A stretch of DNA of 58,362 nt, from contig JAGUYV010000086.1 in assembly GCA_020061125.1 (NCBI GenBank), positions 1 to 58,362 on the forward strand, written 5' to 3'. A program made the translations under genes and the position numbers. Positions 18,072-26,111 of the stretch are shown one piece after another. A model generated the notes under the pieces. That model did not search any database and was not told the origin of the DNA. It saw nothing but the letters and a program-made list of their open reading frames with translations. Each line of letters opens with the position of its first letter. Position 1 is the stretch's first letter. Source of the DNA: a bacterium (lineage in GTDB: Bacteria; UBP15; UBA6099; DSWB01).

Positions 18072-20914
18072 CAGAAGCTGGACTCCAGTACGAGCAAAAA
18101 TTTGTTGCGGTCAATGGTCGGAAATTTGTCCTGGCTGACATTCCCGGTTGTGTCGTTGATCTCCATGTCGCTGGACTCCGGCAGCCGGTCGTATGTCTGC
18201 TGATACATCATCTTGAGTGTGGTGGACCCGGTCAGCTTGTAGCGGAATTCATTATACAGTTCCGTATACTTGCCCTGCGGGACCAGGTCGTAAATGATCT
18301 GTTCCGCGGGGTTTCTGGCCGTGGCCGTGGGGTCGCGGAACTGCAGATCAAAGGCGATGTTGTTGACGGTATAGTTTGTTTTGAAGAAGCCGCGCTTTGA
18401 AGTCTGCCATTCCAGTCCGTAGCTCTGCGAACCGATGTCGGCTTTCAGTGCGAGAAGCTGGTCATCCCCGGCCTCCATGGTGCAGTCTGCGACACCGTTT
18501 CCAACGACCTTGTCTATGATGTTTCCGTTGTCATCCTTGACTTCGATAAAGTTGGCGTCCACGCAGTGGGGCGGGATGGCGAGATTGGCTTTGGTGTAAC
18601 CCAAGTTGAAAGTAATTTTGTCCGTGATGTAATGCTTGTAGCCCAAATTGAGAACATCAATGGTGATCAGCCCTGTTCTGTTGTTAATGCGGGACAGAGC
18701 GTTGTTCAGCGGCCCCATGGCGGTTTGTTTGGAAGAGAGTGTCGAGAATCCCGAGGCGAGCGCTCCGAGGTCGAAGTAAATGGGATCAATTTCTTTCAGG
18801 TTGAGATAAAGCGCACTGGCTTCGCTTACCGGAGAAATTTTATACACCGGCCTGAACACCAGGCCCTTCATGCTCTGCAGGGAAATGGGCAGAATGGAAC
18901 TCATGGAACCGATGTCGAACCCTGAATCGCTTGGCGCGAACGCGGATATGTCAATATCAGCGAAGAATTCTGGGCCAAGGTGCACATAACCCATAGGGAA
19001 TATCGTGAGCGGGCCTTTGTTGTAATTCAAAATGACCAGAAAGCCGTCGTCCTGCTCATTGCGTTCCTTGGAATCCCACCAACACACATTTTCCTTGGAA
19101 GCATCGCTTGTGTTGCAGGATGTGAAGGTGTTGAACGGGGACAGAACCTTGTAGCCTTCTTTGAAATATGTGCTGTGCGCGTATTCGCCCATGAGGGTAA
19201 GGCCTGGCATGAGCGGGTAGATGGCGAACACGCTGGACACGCTGTTTTTTATTGGCGGCAGACAGAACATGTCCGTGGTGCTGATGTCCGAGTCCGGGCT
19301 TTTGTATTCGAATGCATCGTAAGCGAAAGTGAGGTCCACCCAGTTGCCGACATCGCAGCCCGGATAGTTCGTGTCCTTGTTGTCGAACATCATGGTGCGC
19401 GTGAAATTCACGCGCGACGATGGGTTGCCGAACAGGCTTGTTTCAATGGAAGCGCCATAACGGTATCTGTCGTATTGATCCTGGTCAAAATATGTGGTGT
19501 TGTAATCGAAATCATTGTCTTCTTCGTAGTCGGGTATGAAGAACGGCTCTTTCTGGTGCAGCCTTTCCCGCGCCCCGAACACTGTGAAATTGTAATCGTT
19601 GAGTTTCACGGAAGCGGTGATGCCCTGCAGCGGCTTGCCCATGACCGTAAACGGAGAAAAGAGTACCGAAATGTCGCCTGCGGACATGCTGGTGAGTTTG
19701 AAATTCCGGGGCTTTTCGATATCTTCGGAACTGTCCTGGTAGCGCACATAGAGGTTATTTACCGTGAGCGCGGTGCCGGAACCTTCGATGTTGCGGCGGT
19801 AAGCTGCGGAAAGCTGCTGCCGCCAGTATTCGTACATGGCCGCGCCGCTGGCCTCGATGCTTGGCGCTTTAGTGCGGTCGCCGTTCATGCCGCGCATGCC
19901 GCCGAGCCTGGTTCCGGCGATGAGCGAGCCTCCAATGGTAAGGTCCGCGGCCGGCTCGGGCTGGCTGGTGAAGTCGAGTTGCAGCACATTGTACATGTCC
20001 GCAACGCGCATGTTGCAGCGTTCGTAACGCCCGCCGTCCGAACCTTCGTAGCATCCGTCGCCCGTGACCACATCGTCGGAATACAGGAAGAACCGTTCGC
20101 TGCCCGTGACATTGAACCGCTTGTTCTCGTCCTTGAGTTTGTCAATTTCCCGCTCGTTGCGCAGCGCGATCTTGTTGGTTTCCTTGATTTGCTTGTCCAA
20201 ATTTTTGTTCATGTCCTTGAGTTCTTTTTTGAACTCGTTGACGAGTTTTTCCAGATCGTCAATCTGCTTCATGGTGAGGGAAAAACGGTCATCCATGGAG
20301 TCGGCCACGACCTTGCGCACTTCGGTGAGGATTTCAGCCTTGAACTTTTCGAGGTCGCTCTGTTCAGATTCCACGCCCATGTCCTTGGGCTGGGTGCGGG
20401 AGATGCCCATGCGGCCGAGGGAAGGCAGATCCACGCTCACGCGTCGTGTGGGGCTGATGACCGCGTCCGGGGGCGCGATGGCGTTAAGCGGGGGGCCGGT
20501 GCGGGGCAGGCCCGCGGGCTGGTTGGCCGTGCCGGTGGTGTACTCGCGCACGGGCATGCGCCCGGTCTGGTGCCAGGACAGGTAGTTGTCGAGCATGCGG
20601 GACACAATCATGGCCAGCTCGTAGCGGGTCACGACCTGGTCGCCGCGGAACAGTTCACCGTCGTAGCCGCGCAGCAGCCCGGATTGCACCAGGTCGAGCA
20701 CGGCGCGGTGCGCCCAGTGATCCGGCGGCACATCTTCGAAGGGCGAAGCTTTGACACGGCGCACATCATCGAGATTTTCGAGAAAATTCTCATCTTCGTA
20801 AATGTAATTGTCGTAGCGGATTTGCGCGGAGGCGGGCAGGGCGGCCGCAAGACACAAAACCATGAGCATCGCGGCGGAAAAGCGCTTCAAGACGGGCAGG
20901 GGTATTTTCGCCAT
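18071..20914 (-). CDS. SLH-domain outer-membrane beta-barrel protein (OmpM/SlpA-like)
   Basis: A 947-residue outer-membrane protein. Signal peptide to ALPASA (residue 30); one SLH domain at ~59-108 (FEDVPPDHWAHRAVLDLVQS, TRYELAMIVSRML) that should bind the peptidoglycan or its secondary polymer; a Pro-rich linker; a coiled coil at ~185-267 (heptads rich in K/E/D); then ~680 residues of amphipathic strands ending in a C-terminal Phe (LLVLESSF), the BAM signal of outer-membrane barrels. This SLH-coil-barrel plan matches OmpM/Omp-alpha/SlpA proteins, which tether the outer membrane to the wall in diderms lacking Braun's lipoprotein. Paired cysteines occur in several predicted loops. It overlaps the downstream propeller lipoprotein start by one base. 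Confidence 0.88.
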   Translation of the reverse strand: MAKIPLPVLKRFSAAMLMVLCLAAALPASAQIRYDNYIYEDENFLENLDDVRRVKASPFEDVPPDHWAHRAVLDLVQSGLLRGYDGELFRGDQVVTRYELAMIVSRMLDNYLSWHQTGRMPVREYTTGTANQPAGLPRTGPPLNAIAPPDAVISPTRRVSVDLPSLGRMGISRTQPKDMGVESEQSDLEKFKAEILTEVRKVVADSMDDRFSLTMKQIDDLEKLVNEFKKELKDMNKNLDKQIKETNKIALRNEREIDKLKDENKRFNVTGSERFFLYSDDVVTGDGCYEGSDGGRYERCNMRVADMYNVLQLDFTSQPEPAADLTIGGSLIAGTRLGGMRGMNGDRTKAPSIEASGAAMYEYWRQQLSAAYRRNIEGSGTALTVNNLYVRYQDSSEDIEKPRNFKLTSMSAGDISVLFSPFTVMGKPLQGITASVKLNDYNFTVFGARERLHQKEPFFIPDYEEDNDFDYNTTYFDQDQYDRYRYGASIETSLFGNPSSRVNFTRTMMFDNKDTNYPGCDVGNWVDLTFAYDAFEYKSPDSDISTTDMFCLPPIKNSVSSVFAIYPLMPGLTLMGEYAHSTYFKEGYKVLSPFNTFTSCNTSDASKENVCWWDSKERNEQDDGFLVILNYNKGPLTIFPMGYVHLGPEFFADIDISAFAPSDSGFDIGSMSSILPISLQSMKGLVFRPVYKISPVSEASALYLNLKEIDPIYFDLGALASGFSTLSSKQTAMGPLNNALSRINNRTGLITIDVLNLGYKHYITDKITFNLGYTKANLAIPPHCVDANFIEVKDDNGNIIDKVVGNGVADCTMEAGDDQLLALKADIGSQSYGLEWQTSKRGFFKTNYTVNNIAFDLQFRDPTATARNPAEQIIYDLVPQGKYTELYNEFRYKLTGSTTLKMMYQQTYDRLPESSDMEINDTTGNVSQDKFPTIDRNKFLLVLESSF

Positions 20915-20932
20915 ATCGTCGTGTTTATCCTG

Positions 20933-20947
20933 CAGGCGTTTCGCCTG
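20933..20947 (-). promoter_or_regulatory. Hairpin in the leader of the SLH-barrel gene
   Basis: A perfect 6-bp stem (CAGGCG/CGCCTG) with a three-base loop, 18 bases before the ATG at 20914. The only ribosome-site-like AGGA (20928-20931) touches its base and is about 13 bases from the ATG. It could stabilise the leader or affect initiation; no function is shown. Confidence 0.4.
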
Positions 20948-21035
20948 TATCTCCTATGCTGATGGGCCGCCTCGCCGCCTTGCGGTTGTCTTGCGGCAAC
21001 AACGCAACGAGCGGAAAATCACTAATTTCCCGCAA

Positions 21036-21064
21036 ATTGTATACTATTTTACTTTCAAGATCAA
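21036..21064 (-). promoter_or_regulatory. Promoter of the SLH-barrel/propeller operon
   Basis: On the minus strand TTGATC, 17 bp, TACAAT (-35 at 21059-21064, -10 at 21036-21041). The predicted start leaves a leader of about 115 nt before the ATG at 20914. It lies directly after the intrinsic terminator of the preceding DUF3352 gene. Confidence 0.65.
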
Positions 21065-21088
21065 CAAGTCCAAATTTTCCGGAATCCG

Positions 21089-21133
21089 AAAAAAACTCCG
21101 GCCGCCGGCCTGAAAGGTGCGCAGGCCGGCGGC
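21089..21133 (-). terminator. Intrinsic terminator after the DUF3352-like gene
   Basis: A perfect 12-bp G+C stem (arms 21122-21133 and 21101-21112, 9-nt loop) followed after a short spacer by seven T on the minus strand (complement of 21089-21095), 13 bases past the stop. It separates the DUF3352 gene from the SLH operon. Confidence 0.88.
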
Positions 21134-21146
21134 ACAGCATTATTAA

Positions 21147-24100
21147 CTATTCACACTTCAAACCCGGTTCCGCAAGGCATTCGCCGTACAGGTTGAAGTT
21201 CTGGAAGTAGGCCGTGGTGCAGATGTTGCAGTCGCTCCCGCGCGCTTTGCCGCGCACTATGAAGTCGCTGCCGTCCTCTTTGACCTCGATTTTGAAGGAA
21301 CCCGGCTCGCATGCGGCTTCCACCATGTCCTTGACCTTGCCTTTGCACTGGCCTGCGCTGCAGCCCGCGAACAGAGGCATGTACTGGGGCAGATTCGCGC
21401 CCGCGGGGTCCAGGCCGGTATAGCTCATGGATTCCTGGTCGTAGGAATAGGCGAACACGCCTTCCTTGACATAGCCAAGGGCGTGGGAGCACGCCTCGAA
21501 GTTTTCTTCCACCATGATGCCGCGCGCCCACTCCAGGCCCTGGCCGTGGGGCAGCTTGACGATAGCTTTCCGATCCAGATCCTGTGCTATGTCCAGACTC
21601 ACGCGGTCCGGCAGGGCTCGGACCGTGATCTGGCCCTTGCCCACGATGCCCATGACATTGAGCAGGAATTCGCCCTTGGCGCGCTCGCGGTCGCGGATGG
21701 CCTTGGGCTTGGTCTTGTCCTCGGCGCCCACAAAAAGGATTTCCTTCGCAAACCGGCGGGCCTGCTGCGGGTTCACGCTCATCTTGAAAGTGGCGCTCTC
21801 CTCGGCGATCTTGCCCTTGCCCCCGGCCATGAATTCTTCGAGCACATCGGGATCCAGGCTGATGAAAGCGTGGTTTCCGCTGTAGCCGATGAGCAGGCGC
21901 ATATCCTCGCCGTACTGGATGAGCGTGGGCAGGCGCACGGCCAGGATGTTTGCGCCGCGGCGCTCCACGGCCATGTGCTCACCCGCGGCCGCCAGGGCCT
22001 CCACATCGCCTTCGTACAACTCGCCCGCTTTGCGCTTGTTGCTCAACGCCACGGCGCTTTCCACAACCTTGGCGAGATACTCGAAGTCACGGACTTCCAC
22101 CGCAGCGATGAATTTGGGAATGTATCCGAAGGTCTCTCTGTCGAACTTAATGTCCATGAGCGAGAACCCGGCCTCGGAGCCGAGCGCGCCCGCGATGCCC
22201 TGCATGCTTGTGCCCATGAGTTCCAGATCCTTGCGCAGCGCCACCATGCCCTCGTCGTTGGACTTCATGATCACATTGTCGTTGACATTGGTGAGAATGT
22301 CGCTCAAGTTGCTGATGGACATATACATGATGGAATCGCCGGTGCGGATCAGGCCGTCAACCTGGTGTTTGGCGGACTGGTACTGGTACACTTTGCTGAT
22401 GTAGTCCGTGCCCGCAACTTTGTCTTTGTGCAGCAGAATGTCCAGGGACAGGCGCGGGGAAATGCCGTCAAACGATTTCACGAACAGAACGCCTCGAACG
22501 GCCTTGAGTTCCTTGGCGAGCATCTGCCACTTTTCGAGTTTGGCTTGCGTCGGAGATTTCATAGGAGCGGCTTCTGCTGCGGGTACCGAGGCATCTGCTG
22601 CCGCCTCCATGTCCGCATCAGCCTCCGTCTCCATGCCGGGTTCCGCTGTGTCCGCGGTTTCGGCCATGGTTTCGTCCTGATATTCCTGCTCCATGGCCGC
22701 ATCCGCGGTCTCGCTTTCGAATGCGGCGGATTCGTCCATGGACATGGAATCATCGCTGTAGTCTTCGTAACTGGAGGTGTTCCATTCCTCCTCCATCTTG
22801 ATCATTTCCTGCAGGGAATCAATCTGGCTCTGCACCATCATGGCCATGGCGTCGCCGCTGGCGTAAGCAAAGCCCGCGTAGGATTTGGGAATGTCTTCGC
22901 CCAATTCATCCTGGAGAGATGCGGCCTTGCCGGCTGAAGCGTCTGCAATTTTTTTGAAATAGGGTTCGCTGATGGTGACGACCACGGCGTTCTTGAGGGA
23001 ACCGATCAGCACCATGGGGCGGTCGAGCTGCCCGGGTTTGGAGGCCGCGTCGCTGTAAATTCTGTACTCGGCGCCTGCGTATGTCATGACGCCTTCGTCC
23101 TTGATCTTCATATCCGGGAAATTGGCTTTGACGAACATGGAAGCGATTTGCTCGAAGGTGGCGGCGGCCTTTTTGCCGTCCGTGGCGCTGATGAACAGCG
23201 CGGCCTCTGGATTTTCCTGTTCGCGTTCGGGCATGCCGCCAACGGTCATGGCGAATTCGCCGCCGTACCAGCCGCCGTTCACCAGCAGGCCGATGCTCCT
23301 GCCCGCGATTGCGGCCAGCTTCGCGATGTTCATGATTTCTGAAACTGAAGTGCGAACGCGTGGCGGCGCGCCGTACTCTTCTGACATGTAATCGTCGCCG
23401 CCGTCCATGCCGTCGAATTCGTCAAGGGATCCGGCTTCCCAGTCCTGATTTTCCTGCATGGCCATTTCTTCGGCCATGGCGGCCGCGTCATCAGCCGAGG
23501 GAATTTCGGGGGCTGTGCCCATGGCGTTTTTGGCTTCTTGGACAAAAGCGATTGTGTCCCTGACCCGTTCGGGAGTCATGAGCGCGGTCCAGATATTGTT
23601 CATCACAGCTTTGGAAGTGTTGGTGTCAACGGCCAAAACCAGGGCCGGGGCCGCGGGGATTGCGCCCGCCAGGGACGGCAGTTTGTCATCCGCTGCGGGC
23701 GGGACAACCTGGTCCTTGATTTTGCCCATGAGCTTCTCAAGAGGCAGTTTGTGGACTCCGACCACGGACACATCCTGAACGAGCGTGGCCTGAACCATGC
23801 GGGGCGTGCAGGATACGGAAAGCTCGGTGGTTCGGTACATGTTTTTAAAGTCTTCGACGGTGCGAATGAAACTCCAGCCAGGCAACTGGTTGAACAGTTT
23901 GTCCATGGCGCGAGGCGCATTCATGGTCATGTGAATGTTCGACACCTGCGGAGAGGCGGCGCCCCTGGCGCGCTTGAGGTGATCGTCGAGCGTGCCCTGG
24001 TCCAGGCTGGCGTACAGGAACCGGTCCTTGAATCCGATGACCGGCTTCATGCCTTCGGGCAGTTTGAGATGCGCAGGCAAAGCCACTTCCCAGGCGTTTT

Positions 24101-25388
24101 CCGCGGTCTTTTTGATGTCAATTTTCGGATTGAAGCCCTTGAGGACTTTGTTCGCAGCTTCGATGACCAAGTCCTTGTCATTGACTTCCAGAGCGCCGAT
24201 GGCCTTGAACATCAGGCTTCCGTCCGCTCCGGCGCTAAAGTCAATAATCGAGCCGGCGGCCTCGGAGCCGAGCGCCGCAGCCAGCTTTTCGGGATCCATG
24301 CCAAGGTCTTTACGCAGATCGGCGAGCTGCTTTTTATCCAGGGAAGCGAGCGCGGCATTGGCCATGTCTCCAACATTATTCACGGACAGATAAAGCAGTG
24401 AGGCCTCGCTGCTCACGCGGCTGGACACGCGGTGCGCGGACGGCTCGAACGAGGCAAGTTTCGAAAGCACGGCGGTGTCTTTGAGTTTTTTGTCATCAAG
24501 AACCAGGCCGAAGCGCACTTCGGGGGAAAGATTGCGGTAAGACAGGCTGTAGAGCGCGCCTTTCACGGCCGCAGCTTCTTTGGCCAGAAGCTCGTCGGCG
24601 ATAGGCATATCCAGGCCCTTGAGCACTTTGGCGCGGTCTGCGTACACATACATCAGATAATTGTCCGGCACATCCTTGAGGCGCAGGTCCGCCAACTGTT
24701 TCTGCCTCTGGGTGCGCTTGCCGTTAATCGAGGAAACCACGGTCTTGAGCATGTCCGCGGACGGGCTGACGACCAGGGCGCGCTTTGTGGACGCCCAGCA
24801 GAACGCGCCCACCACGCTCTCGGGATTCTGATTGCAGTGCAGGGTCACGCCCGCATGCTGCGTGTCCTTGAATTCGATTTTCTGCGCGCGGATCTTCTTG
24901 GCCTTTTCCGGGGATTCCTCTTCCGCGGATTTGGCGGACTCCTCTTTGATGAGTTCCAGCATTTTGGGGAAGTTTTTTTCGGCTTTGCCCTTATTGCGGG
25001 AGCCGACGAGAACCGCGAAAGCCGGATCGCCGGAATCCTCGAAACTGCCCACGACCATGACTTCACGGGTGAGCCAGGGCATGGCCAGTTTCACCATCTT
25101 GCCGGGCATGCCGGAATCGTCTTCTTCCTCTTCTTCATCGGTTTTCATGAGGTCGGAGAACCGGCCCAGGCCGATGGCGCGAATGTACTTAAACGCCGTG
25201 TTGCCCGCGTTGTACAGGTCAATGGAAACCACGATGGCGGCATCGTCGGGCGCGGCGTCGGCCAGGGGCTTGGGCGTGAGAAACGGCCGCACCATGGACG
25301 CATACATCAGGGCCGCTACCGCGGCGATTACGACCACGACGCCAAGGATGATTTTTCCGGCATTGGATTTTTTGGCGGTTCCGGACAT
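21147..25388 (-). CDS. Giant DUF3352-like signal-anchored envelope protein with internal duplication
   Basis: A 1413-residue protein with a Lys-rich N-terminus, one membrane anchor (KIILGVVVVIAAVAALMYAS, about residues 11-30) and a very long exported part. The start LADAAPDDAAIVVSID and several later blocks resemble DUF3352, a family of unknown function. The unit occurs twice: LYLSVNNVGDMANA...LRKDLGMDPEKLAAALGSEA near residue ~350 and MYMSISNLSDI...LRKDLELMGTSMQGIAGALGSEA near ~1080, each followed by a matching pocket segment (VIGFKDRFLYASLD and LIGYSGNHAFISLD). Between them lie two acidic, Met-rich low-complexity stretches (~650-700 and ~880-960). Three Cys pairs sit at the C-terminus. GGAGG seven bases before the ATG fixes the start. 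It is monocistronic: own promoter and own terminator. Function unknown. Confidence 0.75.
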   Translation of the reverse strand: MSGTAKKSNAGKIILGVVVVIAAVAALMYASMVRPFLTPKPLADAAPDDAAIVVSIDLYNAGNTAFKYIRAIGLGRFSDLMKTDEEEEEDDSGMPGKMVKLAMPWLTREVMVVGSFEDSGDPAFAVLVGSRNKGKAEKNFPKMLELIKEESAKSAEEESPEKAKKIRAQKIEFKDTQHAGVTLHCNQNPESVVGAFCWASTKRALVVSPSADMLKTVVSSINGKRTQRQKQLADLRLKDVPDNYLMYVYADRAKVLKGLDMPIADELLAKEAAAVKGALYSLSYRNLSPEVRFGLVLDDKKLKDTAVLSKLASFEPSAHRVSSRVSSEASLLYLSVNNVGDMANAALASLDKKQLADLRKDLGMDPEKLAAALGSEAAGSIIDFSAGADGSLMFKAIGALEVNDKDLVIEAANKVLKGFNPKIDIKKTAENAWEVALPAHLKLPEGMKPVIGFKDRFLYASLDQGTLDDHLKRARGAASPQVSNIHMTMNAPRAMDKLFNQLPGWSFIRTVEDFKNMYRTTELSVSCTPRMVQATLVQDVSVVGVHKLPLEKLMGKIKDQVVPPAADDKLPSLAGAIPAAPALVLAVDTNTSKAVMNNIWTALMTPERVRDTIAFVQEAKNAMGTAPEIPSADDAAAMAEEMAMQENQDWEAGSLDEFDGMDGGDDYMSEEYGAPPRVRTSVSEIMNIAKLAAIAGRSIGLLVNGGWYGGEFAMTVGGMPEREQENPEAALFISATDGKKAAATFEQIASMFVKANFPDMKIKDEGVMTYAGAEYRIYSDAASKPGQLDRPMVLIGSLKNAVVVTISEPYFKKIADASAGKAASLQDELGEDIPKSYAGFAYASGDAMAMMVQSQIDSLQEMIKMEEEWNTSSYEDYSDDSMSMDESAAFESETADAAMEQEYQDETMAETADTAEPGMETEADADMEAAADASVPAAEAAPMKSPTQAKLEKWQMLAKELKAVRGVLFVKSFDGISPRLSLDILLHKDKVAGTDYISKVYQYQSAKHQVDGLIRTGDSIMYMSISNLSDILTNVNDNVIMKSNDEGMVALRKDLELMGTSMQGIAGALGSEAGFSLMDIKFDRETFGYIPKFIAAVEVRDFEYLAKVVESAVALSNKRKAGELYEGDVEALAAAGEHMAVERRGANILAVRLPTLIQYGEDMRLLIGYSGNHAFISLDPDVLEEFMAGGKGKIAEESATFKMSVNPQQARRFAKEILFVGAEDKTKPKAIRDRERAKGEFLLNVMGIVGKGQITVRALPDRVSLDIAQDLDRKAIVKLPHGQGLEWARGIMVEENFEACSHALGYVKEGVFAYSYDQESMSYTGLDPAGANLPQYMPLFAGCSAGQCKGKVKDMVEAACEPGSFKIEVKEDGSDFIVRGKARGSDCNICTTAYFQNFNLYGECLAEPGLKCE

Positions 25389-25456
25389 GAACTTCCTCCA
25401 TGTAGGCTTTTGTGAAACAGGCCGCGGGCGCATGCCCGGCGGCACAAACAGGTTAG

Positions 25457-25485
25457 ATCATAACAAAGGCCCCCTGCTTTGTAAA
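25457..25485 (-). promoter_or_regulatory. Promoter of the DUF3352-like gene
   Basis: On the minus strand TTTACA, 17 bp, TATGAT (-35 at 25480-25485, -10 at 25457-25462), 68 bases before the ATG at 25388. Confidence 0.62.
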
Positions 25486-25519
25486 CGCCTGCGCGCACAC
25501 CCGGGAAGCGTGCTCCCGC

Positions 25520-25549
25520 TTGACGGAGCGTGATTTCAAAGATTATTCT
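25520..25549 (+). promoter_or_regulatory. Candidate promoter of the STAS/phosphohexomutase operon
   Basis: TTGACG (25520-25525), 18 bp, TATTCT (25544-25549) on the plus strand, 75 bases before the STAS ATG. The -35 box is good and the -10 box moderate. An inverted repeat follows in the predicted leader. Confidence 0.45.
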
Positions 25550-25561
25550 TTAACTATACGC

Positions 25562-25584
25562 TTTACGGGTATCGCATCCGTAAA
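25562..25584. repeat. Perfect 7-bp inverted repeat in the leader of the STAS gene
   Basis: TTTACGG (25562-25568) and CCGTAAA (25578-25584) flank a 9-base loop just downstream of the candidate promoter and 39 bases before the ATG. It may be an operator or an RNA hairpin. Confidence 0.5.
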
Positions 25585-25623
25585 TCCGGGTTCCGTATAA
25601 GCCATCGGGGATTCAACAATCAC

Positions 25624-25968
25624 ATGATCCATAATCAACAGAGCAAGCCGTTGGTCGAGGTTTCTGAAAACAGCAACGAAGTCGTTTTCATCATCAAAGG
25701 GGATCTGGAACAGGGCCGCATGAGCGATTTCAGCCGGGCCATGGATCTGGAACTCAAAAAGAAACAGGATAGGGATCTGGTCATTGATCTTGACCGATGC
25801 CGGTTTGTGGACAGCGGCAACCTGGGCGTGATATCGCAGGCGCACCGGGATCTGTCAAGCCGCGGGCGCGCCCTGCGCCTCATCAATGTGCAGAAGGGGG
25901 TGGCCGCCACCCTGGCCTGCACCAGCCTGGATAAGATTTTCGACATCCGGCTCAAAAACGGCGGTTGA
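25624..25968 (+). CDS. STAS-domain protein (anti-sigma factor antagonist-like)
   Basis: A 114-residue single STAS domain similar to SpoIIAA/RsbV antagonists, which switch partners by phosphorylation of a serine. The core DLVIDLDRCRFVDSGNLGVI aligns with the SpoIIAA phosphoacceptor region; Ser64 in VDSGNLG is the likely target, although the usual DSSGLG reads DSGNLG. No partner kinase or anti-sigma factor is in the window, so its regulon is unknown. It appears to be the first gene of an operon with a tiny membrane protein and two phosphohexomutases, suggesting regulation linked to sugar or cell-wall metabolism; that link is inference from position. No strong Shine-Dalgarno precedes the ATG. 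Confidence 0.85.
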   Translation: MIHNQQSKPLVEVSENSNEVVFIIKGDLEQGRMSDFSRAMDLELKKKQDRDLVIDLDRCRFVDSGNLGVISQAHRDLSSRGRALRLINVQKGVAATLACTSLDKIFDIRLKNGG

Positions 25969-25976
25969 AGCCAAGC

Positions 25977-26111
25977 ATGCGCATGTACCTTTTTTACATA
26001 TTCCAGGCGGGCCTGACGGCGCTGATTGTTTTTGCCGTGGCGTACGCATTTCTGGAATCAACCCGTCCGGATCCGGATCCCGAATGCGCGGAGGACCATG
26101 AACCCGCTTAA
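25977..26111 (+). CDS. Small single-pass membrane protein (44 aa)
   Basis: A 44-residue frame in the gap after the STAS gene. It begins MRMYLFYIFQ, has one strongly hydrophobic helix (about residues 4-26) and an acidic, Pro-rich tail (PDPDPECAEDHEPA). Its ATG lies 8 bases after the STAS stop and its TAA overlaps the start of the first phosphohexomutase by 14 bases, the arrangement of a coupled operon gene. No clear ribosome site is visible, so translation could depend on coupling to the STAS gene. The composition is that of a real membrane peptide rather than a random frame, but no family is recognised. Alternative: plain spacer. Confidence 0.5.
   Translation: MRMYLFYIFQAGLTALIVFAVAYAFLESTRPDPDPECAEDHEPA

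Noticed and set aside
18980-20962. A 660-codon open frame antisense to the SLH-barrel gene
   Set aside because: It mirrors the SLH gene in the complementary frame, is rich in His, Val, Gly and Arg as expected of antisense high-G+C frames, and shows no family motif, signal or ribosome site. The same applies to frames at 1998-3314, 21483-22937 and 55322-56905.
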